Below the pieces are notes generated by a model, which saw only the letters and a list, made by a program, of their open reading frames with translations, was not told the origin of the DNA and did no database searches. From positions 558,001-622,000 of the forward strand of contig OZ254174.1 in assembly GCA_965268555.1 (NCBI GenBank): a stretch of DNA of 64,000 nt. The letters are read 5' to 3'. A program made the position numbers and the translations under genes. Below are positions 42,472-51,714 of this stretch, one piece after another (the stretch's first letter is position 1; every line of letters begins with the position of its first letter). This DNA comes from AAA044-D11 sp965268555. Its GTDB lineage: Bacteria; Actinomycetota; Actinomycetes; Nanopelagicales; Nanopelagicaceae.

Positions 42472-43275
42472 ATGAAAACTTCTATCCCAACTCCGAGTTC
42501 TTCAACTTTGGAGTTGGGATTTTTTACTTTTCATTACTACGCAATCTGCATTTTGTTGGGAATAGTTGCTGCAATTTGGTTGACTAAAAAGCGTTACGCC
42601 TCTCTTGGTGGTAACGCCAAAGATATTTCAGACTTGGCAATATTCGTAATTCCTGCTGGAATTATCGGCGGTCGGATTTATCATGTGATTACCTCGCCAC
42701 AGAAATACTTTGGTGAAAACGGTTCGCCAGTATCTGCTCTTGAAATTTGGAAGGGCGGACTTGGAATTTGGGGTGCGATCTCACTTGGCGCACTTGCCGC
42801 CTTTATTTTCTACAGAGTTCAAAAAACATCATTGCCATTTCCAGCTTTGGCCGATGCTATAGCGCCGGCGCTTTTGGTTGCCCAGGGGATAGGTCGCTTT
42901 GGAAATTGGTTTAACTCCGAGTTGTTCGGTAGACCAACTAATTTGCCGTGGGGGCTAGAAATTTCTACAGATTTTCGACCAGTTGGTTATGAAAATTTCA
43001 CAACTTTCCATCCGACATTTTTGTATGAAGCCCTCTGGTGTTTCTTGATCGCGCTCTTGATAATAAAGATTCCATTTTTTAAGCGGCTTATGGGGACCGG
43101 GTCAAACTTCTTCTTTTACGTTGCGGCCTATAGCCTGGGTCGACTATTTATTGAGAGCATCAGAATTGATGATGCGAACTTGATTTTAGGTTTACGGTTA
43201 AATATTTGGGTCTCACTACTTATGTTTCTTGGGGCTGGCGCTATTTTTCGCAATAAATTGGCTAAAAACCGCTAG
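42472..43275 (+). CDS. lgt: Prolipoprotein diacylglyceryl transferase Lgt
   Basis: 267 aa, seven-helix protein with the phosphatidylglycerol-binding motif in GGRIYHV, the AQGIGRFGNWFNSELFGRPT signature and LRLNIWVS near the C-terminus. Attaches diacylglycerol to lipoprotein cysteines before LspA (30605). The N-terminal IPTPSSSTLELG lines up with other actinobacterial Lgt proteins, so ATG 42472 (or TTG 42469) is the real start even though a terminator-shaped hairpin lies at codons 5-18. The upstream dsbA-like gene ends 11 bp earlier. Confidence 0.93.
   Translation: MKTSIPTPSSSTLELGFFTFHYYAICILLGIVAAIWLTKKRYASLGGNAKDISDLAIFVIPAGIIGGRIYHVITSPQKYFGENGSPVSALEIWKGGLGIWGAISLGALAAFIFYRVQKTSLPFPALADAIAPALLVAQGIGRFGNWFNSELFGRPTNLPWGLEISTDFRPVGYENFTTFHPTFLYEALWCFLIALLIIKIPFFKRLMGTGSNFFFYVAAYSLGRLFIESIRIDDANLILGLRLNIWVSLLMFLGAGAIFRNKLAKNR
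42486..42525 (+). terminator. Terminator-like hairpin within the 5' end of lgt
   Basis: CCCAACTCC (42486-42494) pairs perfectly with GGAGTTGGG (42510-42518), extended inward by GAGTT / AACTT with one bulge, to a 4-nt loop CTTC, then A and six T (42520-42525). It has the form of an intrinsic terminator but lies within lgt codons, 14 nt after the ATG. Probably the end of the dsbA transcript or a translation-sensitive attenuator. Confidence 0.65.
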
Positions 43276-43294
43276 AAGTAAATACCGGACAGGC

Positions 43295-43300
43295 TAGAGT
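43295..43300 (+). promoter_or_regulatory. -10 element of leaderless promoter for the VIT1-type gene
   Basis: TAGAGT exactly six bases before the ATG at 43307; no Shine-Dalgarno. Confidence 0.5.
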
Positions 43301-43306
43301 TCGGCT

Positions 43307-44014
43307 ATGCCTCTTCATGATGTGTATCTGCGCAACACCCACCATAGAATTCATAAGGCGGGTTGGTTACGTGCTGCGGTACTTGGCGCAAATGATGGAT
43401 TAGTTTCAACGGCTTCGTTGATGATTGGTGTCTCTGCCGCTCAGGCCGAGAGTTTTCTAATTACTGCAGGCGCGGCAGGAATTGCTGCCGGTGCGATGTC
43501 GATGGCAGTTGGCGAATACATTTCTGTTAGGTCGCAGAACGATATTGAAGAATCAGATCGATTATTGGAAATTGAACATCTAGCAGCCGACCCAGAAGGT
43601 GAACTTGAAGAGCTCACAGAAATTTACATGAAGCGTGGGCTTGACCAAGAACTTGCGAGGAAGGTTGCAATTACTATGACAGAACGTGATGCCCTTGAAG
43701 CGCATCTACGGGATGAACTTGGACAGCACCCTCATACAAAAGCGCGGCCAGTTCAAGCAGCGATTGCATCCGCTGTGAGTTTTACTTTGGGCGGTCTGGT
43801 TCCATTTCTCGGGGCGTTAGCACCAACACTTGGCACAAAGGTTTTGAGCATCATCGGATTTACAATTGTCGGCCTTATCGGCACGGGAGTCCTAAGTGCC
43901 CGAACTGCAGGCTCGCCTTACATCAAAACCACACTACGAATTCTTATCGGAGGCTCCATTGGCATGGCCATTACGGCCGGAATTGGCTCACTGGTTCATT
44001 TAACGGGTATTTAA
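43307..44014 (+). CDS. VIT1/CCC1-family metal transporter
   Basis: 235 aa. The N-terminal GANDGLVSTASLMIGV and the SMAVGEYISVRSQNDIE stretch are the family signature, followed by a cytoplasmic Glu-rich metal-binding helix pair (EHLAADPEGELEEL...ERDALEAHL) and three C-terminal helices. VIT1 proteins move Fe(II) or Mn(II) out of the cytoplasm, in exchange for protons. ATG at 43307 with leaderless promoter; monocistronic, gltB begins after 92 bp. Confidence 0.88.
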   Translation: MPLHDVYLRNTHHRIHKAGWLRAAVLGANDGLVSTASLMIGVSAAQAESFLITAGAAGIAAGAMSMAVGEYISVRSQNDIEESDRLLEIEHLAADPEGELEELTEIYMKRGLDQELARKVAITMTERDALEAHLRDELGQHPHTKARPVQAAIASAVSFTLGGLVPFLGALAPTLGTKVLSIIGFTIVGLIGTGVLSARTAGSPYIKTTLRILIGGSIGMAITAGIGSLVHLTGI

Positions 44015-44106
44015 ATCCTCGCTCGGTTGCTATTCTTTACCCTCTTGGAAATTCGTTGGGCCACTGTCGTCCCGATGCACCTAATCAATAAGTTTTAGGA
44101 GCTTTC

Positions 44107-47100
44107 GTGACTCTGTTTTCGACAGTGCCATCAGCACAGGGTTTATATGACCCATCACATGAACGCGATTCTTGCGGTGTTGCGATGGTTGCTACCTTAA
44201 ACAAGAAAGCAAATCATGAAATAGTTTCGCAAGGATTAACTGCACTTCGAAATATGGAGCATCGCGGCGCAACGGGTGCAGAACCTGACAGCGGAGATGG
44301 CGCAGGAATTCTTATTTGTATTCCAGATGCGTTCTATCGTGAAGCAGTTGATTTTAAACTCCCTGAAGTTGGAAAATATGCAACAGGAATTTTCTTTGTA
44401 GATAAGTCATTCTCAGATCGTGATGCAATTGCAGAGATAGCGAAAGAAGAAGGATTAGAAATCCTTGGTTGGCGCGAGGTTCCAATCGATTCAAAATCAA
44501 TCGGTAAGACTGCGCTTTCGGTAATGCCTAAATTTGAACAGATATTTGTATCCGGTACTAACAACGAATTTGATCTAGATCTCGAGCGCAAAGCTTTCTG
44601 CTTTAGAAAACGAATTGAACATAGTCTTCCGGTTTACGTTCCATCACTTTCAGTAAGAACAATCGTCTACAAGGGCATGCTTACTACTGGCCAACTTGAG
44701 GAATTTTTCCCAGATCTATCGGATGCCAGAGTAGTTTCAACACTTGCCTTAGTTCACTCTCGTTTTTCGACAAATACTTTTCCTTCCTGGCCACTGGCTC
44801 ACCCTTATCGATTTATTGCGCACAACGGCGAGATCAACACAGTTCGTGGAAACCGAAATTGGATGCGAGCACGGGAGTCCCTTTTAGCAAGCGACTTAAT
44901 CCCAGGAGACCTAAATCGGTTATTTCCGATTGTTGATAGTTCAAGCAGCGACTCCGGATCCTTCGATGAAGTTCTAGAACTTCTCTACTTAGGCGGACGC
45001 TCACTTCCGCACGCTGTTTTGATGATGATTCCCGAAGCTTGGGAAAATCACGCGACTATGACGCAAACACGGAAAGATTTTTATGCTTTCCATTCAACAA
45101 TTATGGAACCTTGGGATGGTCCGGCTTGTATTACTTTCACTGATGGAAAACAGATTGGCGCCGTTCTAGATCGCAACGGATTGCGGCCATCGCGCTATTG
45201 GGTGACCAAAGGCGGGCTAGTTGTTCTAGCTAGCGAATTCGGTGTTTTAGATTTCAAACCTGAAGAGATTGCTAGCAAGGGTCGACTACAACCTGGTCGC
45301 ATGTTCCTAGTTGATATTGAAGCAGGTCGAATAATCGAAGATGATGAAATCAAAGATGGACTTGCAAACGCAGCGCCATATGGCGAATGGTTGCACGCTG
45401 GATTGGTTCGCTTGGAAGATCTTCCTGCGCGTGAACACATTGTTTATCCGCACTCATCTGTCGTTCGCAGACAACGCGCATTTGGTTACACCGAAGAAGA
45501 GTTGCGCATAATTCTTACACCGATGGCTAAGAGTGGGGGAGAAGCACTTGGCTCAATGGGAACTGACTCGCCAATTGCTGCGCTCTCTGCGAAACCAAGG
45601 TTGCTCTTTGATTACTTCTCACAACTCTTTGCGCAGGTAACAAATCCACCACTCGATGCGATTCGTGAAGAACTTGTTACAAGTTTGGGTGGTTCGGTAG
45701 GTCCAGAATTTAACCTATTGGATCCAAGTCCTGCTTCTTGTCGTCAGATTGCTCTTGATTTTCCAGTAATAGACAATGATGAATTAGCAAAACTGGTTCA
45801 CGTTAATGCAGATGGAAATCATCCTGGATTCGCGGCGCATGTCGTGCGTGGATTATTCCCAGTGCAAGGTGGGGGCGAAGCACTTGCCAACCGAATTACT
45901 GAAATTCGCCAGGAAGTTTCTAAGGCGATAAAAAATGGTGCGCACTTAATAGTTCTGTCAGACCGCGATGGCGATGCTGAGCATGCACCGATACCTTCAT
46001 TACTTCTTACCGCCGCGGTCCATCATCATTTGATTCGCGAGAAGACTCGTACCAAAGTTGGTCTAATTGTCGAATCAGGAGAAGTTCGCGAGGTTCATCA
46101 TGTCGCGCTCCTAGTTGGTTTTGGTGCTGCTGCAATTAATCCATATCTCGCAATGGAATCAGCTGAAGATTTAGTTCGTCAGGGCGTAATAACAGGAATT
46201 ACACCAGAGAAGGCCGTCGCAAACTTAATCAAATCTTTAGGTAAAGGTGTTCTTAAAGTTATGTCTAAGATGGGAATTTCTACCATCGCTTCGTATACCG
46301 GCGCTCAAGTATTTGAAGCAATCGGGCTATCTCGCGAAGTTGTAGATGAGTACTTTGTTGGAGTTACTTCAAAATTGGGTGGCGTATCAATCGATATGAT
46401 CGCCGAAGAAACTATCAAGCGTCACCACATTGCCTATCCACCAGGTGGCGAAATTCCAGGAACAAAGCGCCTACCAATTGGCGGGGAATACCAGTGGCGT
46501 CGCGAAGGTGAGCCTCACCTCTTTGATCCAGAAACTGTTTTTGCACTTCAGCACGCAACTCGCAACAAGCGTTATGACATCTTCAAGCGCTACACCAACC
46601 GTGTTGATGATCAATCAAAACGACTTATGACGCTGCGTGGACTCTTTGATTTCAAGATTGGAATGCGACCTGCTGTTCCAATTGAAGAAGTTGAAAGTCG
46701 TGAGGAGATAATTAAGCGATTCTCAACTGGCGCAATGTCCTATGGCTCAATCTCTGCTGAAGCCCATGAAACTTTAGCAATTGCAATGAACCGACTTGGT
46801 GGAAAATCAAACACGGGTGAAGGCGGCGAAGATCCTTCACGCTACAAACTCGATGCAAATGGTGACTCTCGTCGTTCTGCAATCAAACAGGTTGCATCTG
46901 GTCGTTTCGGAGTAACAAGTGAATATCTTGTAAATGCTGATGATATTCAAATCAAAATGGCACAAGGCGCTAAACCAGGTGAGGGCGGTCAACTTCCTGG
47001 CGGCAAGGTTTATCCATGGATTGCAAAAGTTCGTTACTCAACTCCTGGCGTTGGTTTGATTTCACCACCACCACATCATGACATCTATTCAATTGAAGAT

Positions 47101-48627
47101 CTTGCGCAATTGATTCACGATCTTAAGAACGCTAACAAAGATGCTCGAGTGCATGTTAAGTTAGTAGCTGAAGTTGGAGTCGGAACAGTTGCGGCAGGTG
47201 TGAGCAAAGCACATGCTGATGTAGTTTTAATCTCTGGCCATGATGGCGGAACAGGTGCTTCACCTCTAACATCGCTAAAGCATGCTGGCGCTCCTTGGGA
47301 ACTTGGCCTAGCAGAGACGCAACAAACACTAATGTTAAATGGATTGCGCGATCGCATTGTTGTTCAAGTCGATGGTCAGATGAAGACTGGAAGAGACATT
47401 GTTATTGCAGCACTTCTTGGCGGTGAAGAATTTGGATTTGCTACCGCACCACTCGTTGTATCTGGTTGCATAATGATGCGAGTTTGTCACCTAGATACTT
47501 GCCCAGTTGGCGTTGCGACACAGAACCCAGAGCTACGCGCAAGGTTCAATGGAAAACCAGAATTCGTGGAGACTTTCTTTGAATACATTGCAGATGAAGT
47601 TCGCGAGAACCTTGCTGCACTTGGATTTAGAACTCTTGGCGAAGCTATTGGCCAGGTTGAATTCCTAGATACCAAGAAAGCAATCAATCATTGGAAGGCA
47701 AGCGGTTTAGATCTAGCCCCGCTGCTGGCTGCTCCAGTATTCGATACTGATGCCCCACGCAAGAACACAACTGTTCAAGATCATGGTTTGAGTGGCGCCT
47801 TAGATAACAAGCTGATTGAACTTGCTGCGCCCGCCCTAACTAAGAGCGAAAACGTAAACATCGAAATGCCAATTAAGAATGTAAACCGAACTGTAGGAAC
47901 GATGTTGGGATCTGAAATAACTCGAGCCTTTGGTGGCGCTGGTTTGCCGGCAGACACAATAAACATTTCGCTTCATGGCACAGCAGGAAACTCTTTTGGT
48001 GCATTTATTCCTAAGGGGCTAACACTTCGCTTGTACGGTGATGCAAATGATTATGTTGGCAAGGGTTTATCTGGTGGTCGGGTAATAGTACGACCAGATG
48101 AGAAAGCTTCATTCAAATCTGAAGAGAATGTAATCGCTGGAAACGTTATTGGTTACGGCTCAACTTCTGGTGAAATCATGATTCGCGGAAGAGTGGGAGA
48201 GCGCTTCTGCGTTCGCAACTCTGGTGCAACTGCAATTGTTGAAGGCGTTGGCGATCACGGTTGTGAATACATGACAGGTGGCGTGGCGCTAATTCTTGGC
48301 AAAACGGGACGAAATTTTGCAGCGGGAATGTCAGGTGGTCGGGCATTTGTCTTAGATCTCGATGCTGCTTTGGTAAATACCGAAATGGTTGATGTTCTTG
48401 CTCTTCCAAGTGATCAAGAAGTTTATGTTAAGGATTTAATTTCGAGATTCCACGCAGAAACTGGTTCCGAAGTTGCAAAGAATCTCTTGGCTGATTGGAA
48501 TGAGAATAAGAAGCGGATTTCTATGGTTATGCCTCGTGATTATGCGCGAGTACTTGCTGCGATGGAACGTGCAGAGCGCGAAGGTCTACCGGTAGATAAA
48601 GTTGTAATGGAGGCGATCAATGGCTGA
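44107..48627 (+). CDS. gltB: Glutamate synthase large subunit GltB
   Basis: 1506 aa. The N-terminal amidotransferase begins at C23 (ERDSCGVAMVA) after a propeptide of 22 residues that should be removed. The FMN/2-oxoglutarate domain carries GEGGEDPSRY and AKPGEGGQLPGGKVYPWIAK, the 3Fe-4S cysteines are in GCIMMRVCHLDTCPVG, and a beta-helix GXGXG domain ends the protein. With GltD it makes two glutamates from glutamine and 2-oxoglutarate using NADPH. GTG start with Shine-Dalgarno TAGGAGC. Overlaps gltD by 8 bp. Confidence 0.97.
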   Translation: MTLFSTVPSAQGLYDPSHERDSCGVAMVATLNKKANHEIVSQGLTALRNMEHRGATGAEPDSGDGAGILICIPDAFYREAVDFKLPEVGKYATGIFFVDKSFSDRDAIAEIAKEEGLEILGWREVPIDSKSIGKTALSVMPKFEQIFVSGTNNEFDLDLERKAFCFRKRIEHSLPVYVPSLSVRTIVYKGMLTTGQLEEFFPDLSDARVVSTLALVHSRFSTNTFPSWPLAHPYRFIAHNGEINTVRGNRNWMRARESLLASDLIPGDLNRLFPIVDSSSSDSGSFDEVLELLYLGGRSLPHAVLMMIPEAWENHATMTQTRKDFYAFHSTIMEPWDGPACITFTDGKQIGAVLDRNGLRPSRYWVTKGGLVVLASEFGVLDFKPEEIASKGRLQPGRMFLVDIEAGRIIEDDEIKDGLANAAPYGEWLHAGLVRLEDLPAREHIVYPHSSVVRRQRAFGYTEEELRIILTPMAKSGGEALGSMGTDSPIAALSAKPRLLFDYFSQLFAQVTNPPLDAIREELVTSLGGSVGPEFNLLDPSPASCRQIALDFPVIDNDELAKLVHVNADGNHPGFAAHVVRGLFPVQGGGEALANRITEIRQEVSKAIKNGAHLIVLSDRDGDAEHAPIPSLLLTAAVHHHLIREKTRTKVGLIVESGEVREVHHVALLVGFGAAAINPYLAMESAEDLVRQGVITGITPEKAVANLIKSLGKGVLKVMSKMGISTIASYTGAQVFEAIGLSREVVDEYFVGVTSKLGGVSIDMIAEETIKRHHIAYPPGGEIPGTKRLPIGGEYQWRREGEPHLFDPETVFALQHATRNKRYDIFKRYTNRVDDQSKRLMTLRGLFDFKIGMRPAVPIEEVESREEIIKRFSTGAMSYGSISAEAHETLAIAMNRLGGKSNTGEGGEDPSRYKLDANGDSRRSAIKQVASGRFGVTSEYLVNADDIQIKMAQGAKPGEGGQLPGGKVYPWIAKVRYSTPGVGLISPPPHHDIYSIEDLAQLIHDLKNANKDARVHVKLVAEVGVGTVAAGVSKAHADVVLISGHDGGTGASPLTSLKHAGAPWELGLAETQQTLMLNGLRDRIVVQVDGQMKTGRDIVIAALLGGEEFGFATAPLVVSGCIMMRVCHLDTCPVGVATQNPELRARFNGKPEFVETFFEYIADEVRENLAALGFRTLGEAIGQVEFLDTKKAINHWKASGLDLAPLLAAPVFDTDAPRKNTTVQDHGLSGALDNKLIELAAPALTKSENVNIEMPIKNVNRTVGTMLGSEITRAFGGAGLPADTINISLHGTAGNSFGAFIPKGLTLRLYGDANDYVGKGLSGGRVIVRPDEKASFKSEENVIAGNVIGYGSTSGEIMIRGRVGERFCVRNSGATAIVEGVGDHGCEYMTGGVALILGKTGRNFAAGMSGGRAFVLDLDAALVNTEMVDVLALPSDQEVYVKDLISRFHAETGSEVAKNLLADWNENKKRISMVMPRDYARVLAAMERAEREGLPVDKVVMEAING

Positions 48628-50077
48628 TCCAAAAGGATTTTTAACTACACCAAGACAGACGCCAACTCGTAGACCGGTCGATGTGCGGATTCTCGACTGG
48701 AAAGAAGTTTATGAAACTCAAGATCTTGGCGAGCTAAAGAAGCAGGCGGGCCGCTGTATGGATTGCGGAATTCCGTTCTGTCATGAAGGTTGCCCGCTCG
48801 GGAACTTAATTCCAGAGTGGAACGATCTTATTTGGCGCGGTGAAATGAGCGAAGCGATTGATCGTTTACATGCCACAAATAATTTCCCAGAATTTACGGG
48901 CCGACTATGTCCAGCTCCTTGCGAAACTGCATGTGTAGTTGGAATCAATGTCGAGCCTGTAACTATTAAGCAAGTAGAACTTCGAACCATCGAGGAAGCA
49001 TTTGCTAATGGTTCAGTCGTACCACTTCCATCCGAACGTCTAACTGGCAAGACGGTTGCTGTTATTGGTTCTGGACCAGCAGGACTTGCTGCCGCCCAAC
49101 AATTAACTCGCGCTGGTCATACTGTTGCAGTGTATGAACGAGGAGAGAAGCCTGGCGGTTTGCTTCGCTATGGAATTCCAGAATTCAAAATGGAGAAATC
49201 AATTTTAGATCGCCGAATTAAGCAGATGGAAGGCGAAGGAACTCGATTTAGAAGTGGTGTAAATGTTGGTGTTGATATCACCGGCAGCGAATTGCGCACA
49301 AAATATGATGCAGTAGTCCTAGCGCTTGGTGCCACAAATTGGCGAGACATCAACGTTCCTGGTCGCGAATTTAAAGGCATCTACCAAGCAATGGAATATC
49401 TGCCTTGGGGAAACAAGCAAGGATTGAATGAATTAACTGAAGTTTCTCCAATTGATGCTGCAGGAAAACATGTAGTAATTCTTGGAGGTGGTGACACCGG
49501 CGCAGATTGTCTCGGTACGGCAATCAGACAAGGCGCAGCAAGTGTTACGCAATTGGAAATTATGCCAAGACCGACCGAAGAACGACCTGCATCTCAACCA
49601 TGGCCAACATATCCAATGATCTATCGCGTAAGTAGTGCACACGAAGAAGCTGGGGAACGGTTATTTGCAGTTTCGACTGAAGAATTTCTTGGTGATAACG
49701 CCGGCAACTTGCGAGCAATTAAATTGGTCGAAACAAAGTTAGTTGATGGAAAATTTGAGAAAGTTCCGGGCTCGGAGAAAGAAATTCCCGCAGATCTGGT
49801 ATTTCTTGCGATGGGATTTGTTGGACCTGAAAAATCAGAATTACTTAAGCAATTAGAAGTGACTTTTGATGACCGTGGGAATATTGCGCGTGATGCCAAA
49901 TATCAAAGTAGCGTTGAAGGTGTTTTCGTTGCTGGCGATGCCGGGCGTGGACAATCTTTAATCGTCTGGGCTATTGCCGAAGGAAGAAGCGCAGCTGCTG
50001 CGGTAGATGAGTTCTTGGTTGGCCAGACTCAATTACCTTCACCAATCGAACCAACTGCACGTCCAATGATGGTTTAG
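48620..50077 (+). CDS. gltD: Glutamate synthase small subunit GltD
   Basis: 485 aa. N-terminal cysteines for two 4Fe-4S clusters (CMDCGIPFCHEGCPLGN, CPAPCETACVVG), FAD site AVIGSGPAGLAAAQQL and NADPH site VVILGGGDTGADCLG. The C-terminal VFVAGDAGRGQSLIVWAIAEGRSAA is typical. Delivers electrons from NADPH to GltB. ATG at 48620, 8-bp overlap with gltB. Confidence 0.97.
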   Translation: MADPKGFLTTPRQTPTRRPVDVRILDWKEVYETQDLGELKKQAGRCMDCGIPFCHEGCPLGNLIPEWNDLIWRGEMSEAIDRLHATNNFPEFTGRLCPAPCETACVVGINVEPVTIKQVELRTIEEAFANGSVVPLPSERLTGKTVAVIGSGPAGLAAAQQLTRAGHTVAVYERGEKPGGLLRYGIPEFKMEKSILDRRIKQMEGEGTRFRSGVNVGVDITGSELRTKYDAVVLALGATNWRDINVPGREFKGIYQAMEYLPWGNKQGLNELTEVSPIDAAGKHVVILGGGDTGADCLGTAIRQGAASVTQLEIMPRPTEERPASQPWPTYPMIYRVSSAHEEAGERLFAVSTEEFLGDNAGNLRAIKLVETKLVDGKFEKVPGSEKEIPADLVFLAMGFVGPEKSELLKQLEVTFDDRGNIARDAKYQSSVEGVFVAGDAGRGQSLIVWAIAEGRSAAAAVDEFLVGQTQLPSPIEPTARPMMV

Positions 50078-50127
50078 TAGTTCTGTTCCATACAGTTACT
50101 GCATTAAACTCGCGAATATAAGAGGAA

Positions 50128-50133
50128 TAGGTT
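50128..50133 (+). promoter_or_regulatory. -10 element of leaderless pyk promoter
   Basis: TAGGTT exactly six bases before the ATG at 50140. Confidence 0.5.
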
Positions 50134-50139
50134 TACTAA

Positions 50140-51582
50140 ATGCGTAGAGCCAAGATTGTTTGCACGATGGGTCCGGCTGTTGAGTCACCAGAGAAGGTCG
50201 ACCAACTTATTGCAGCTGGAATGAATATGGCTCGACTAAATCTCTCGCATGGTGGTTATCCAGAACACCAAGCCAGGCTTGATGCAGTTCGCAAAGCGGC
50301 AACTAAAGCCGGCGTAGCAGTTGCGATACTTGTTGACTTACAGGGTCCAAAGATTCGTCTTGCCCGATTTGAAAATGGTCCACATGATTTAGCGCGTGGC
50401 GATATCTTCACAATCACAACAGATGAAGTTGCTGGCACAAAAGAGCGAGTTGGAACTACATACAAGGGTCTTCCGGGAGATTGCAAACCTGGTGATCGCA
50501 TCTTGATCGATGACGGAAAAGTTACAGTTGAAGTTGTTGAAGTAAAAGGAAATGATGTTGTAACAAAGTGCATCGAACCTGGCGCGGTTAGCAATAACAA
50601 AGGAATAAATCTGCCAGGTGTAGCGGTTTCAGTACCTGCACTTTCGGAGAAGGATAAAGAAGATTTACGTTGGGGTTTGCGCAGTGGGGCTGATTTCATC
50701 GCGCTCTCATTCGTCCGTAGCGCAAAAGATATAGTCGATGTTCACCGCATCATGGATGAAGAAGGTATTCGTCGCCCAGTAATTGCAAAGATTGAAAAGC
50801 CGCAGGCGGTAGATAATCTCGAAGAAATCATCGCTGCATTCGATGGAATTATGGTTGCGCGTGGCGATCTCGGAGTTGAAATGCCGATCGAGGAAGTCCC
50901 TCTAGTTCAGAAGCGATGTGTGATGTTGGCACGTGAATCTGCAAAGCCAGTAATCGTTGCTACTCAAATGCTCGATTCAATGATTACAAATTCCCGCCCA
51001 ACACGTGCAGAGGCAACTGATTGCGCGAATGCAGTATTAGATGGTGCAGATGCGTTGATGCTCTCTGGCGAAACCAGCGTTGGCGAATTTGCAATTGAAG
51101 CGGTCACGACTATGGCGCGAATCATTGAGCGTACTGAAGAGGTAATGCTGGACCGTATTCCTGGCTTGCAACATGACCCGAAGACTAAGGGTGGCGCTAT
51201 TACAAAAGCCGCTACTGAAGTTGGTGCAATTGTTGGAGCTAAATTCTTAGTAGCTTTCACTCAGAGCGGGGACTCTGCAAGACGAATGTCTAGATTGCGT
51301 TCGCCAATCAACATCATGGCGCTAACTCCAACTCTTGAGGTATTCAATCAACTCGCGCTTTCGTGGGGCGTTGAACCTAAGATCACACAGATGGTTTCGC
51401 ATACTGATGAGATGGTCGCGCAGGTCGATCGGATATTGATTGACTCAAACCGAGTCGCAAAGGGCGATAGCGTCATCATCGTTGCTGGTTCACCGCCGGG
51501 AATCCCAGGTTCGACTAATGCTATGCGCGTACACCGAGTCGGAGATGCTGTCGAAGGAATTGCTCCCGCATATCGCAAGTAG
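50140..51582 (+). CDS. pyk: Pyruvate kinase
   Basis: 480 aa. RRAKIVCTMGPA and NMARLNLSHGG at the N-terminus, IAKIEKPQAV with the catalytic Lys, MVARGDLGVEMP and ATQMLDSMI are the standard signatures, followed by the C-terminal effector domain. Transfers phosphate from PEP to ADP at the end of glycolysis. ATG preceded by TAGGTT plus six bases. Pyk followed by a tRNA gene and an ANTAR regulator is an actinobacterial arrangement. No terminator found in the 58 bp before the tRNA, where its promoter sits. Confidence 0.96.
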   Translation: MRRAKIVCTMGPAVESPEKVDQLIAAGMNMARLNLSHGGYPEHQARLDAVRKAATKAGVAVAILVDLQGPKIRLARFENGPHDLARGDIFTITTDEVAGTKERVGTTYKGLPGDCKPGDRILIDDGKVTVEVVEVKGNDVVTKCIEPGAVSNNKGINLPGVAVSVPALSEKDKEDLRWGLRSGADFIALSFVRSAKDIVDVHRIMDEEGIRRPVIAKIEKPQAVDNLEEIIAAFDGIMVARGDLGVEMPIEEVPLVQKRCVMLARESAKPVIVATQMLDSMITNSRPTRAEATDCANAVLDGADALMLSGETSVGEFAIEAVTTMARIIERTEEVMLDRIPGLQHDPKTKGGAITKAATEVGAIVGAKFLVAFTQSGDSARRMSRLRSPINIMALTPTLEVFNQLALSWGVEPKITQMVSHTDEMVAQVDRILIDSNRVAKGDSVIIVAGSPPGIPGSTNAMRVHRVGDAVEGIAPAYRK

Positions 51583-51595
51583 TTAAAGTAGGGGA

Positions 51596-51623
51596 TTGCT
51601 TGGGATAAGTTGAAAAGTAATAC
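51596..51623 (+). promoter_or_regulatory. Putative promoter of the CAA tRNA and ANTAR regulator
   Basis: TTGCTT (51596-51601), 16-bp spacer, TAATAC (51618-51623). The expected start is about 10 bases before the mature tRNA 5' end. Confidence 0.45.
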
Positions 51624-51640
51624 AAGTTAAAAGAAATATT

Positions 51641-51713
51641 GCCTCGGTACTCCAACGGTAGAGAGGGCGGACTCAAAATCCGCACAGTGTCGGTTCAAAT
51701 CCGACTCGAGGCA
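51641..51713 (+). tRNA. tRNA with CAA anticodon (reads UUG, nominally Leu), short variable arm
   Basis: Acceptor stem GCCTCGG / TCGAGGC (one G-T), discriminator A51713, anticodon arm GCGGA-CTCAAAA-TCCGC (anticodon CAA, positions 51672-51675 region), five-base variable region ACAGT, T-arm GTCGG-TTCAAAT-CCGAC. The 3' CCA is not encoded. The D-arm has only three pairs. Canonical bacterial tRNALeu is class II with a long variable arm; this one is class I in shape. The codon assignment Leu is from the anticodon alone. Confidence 0.9.
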
Positions 51714-51714
51714 C

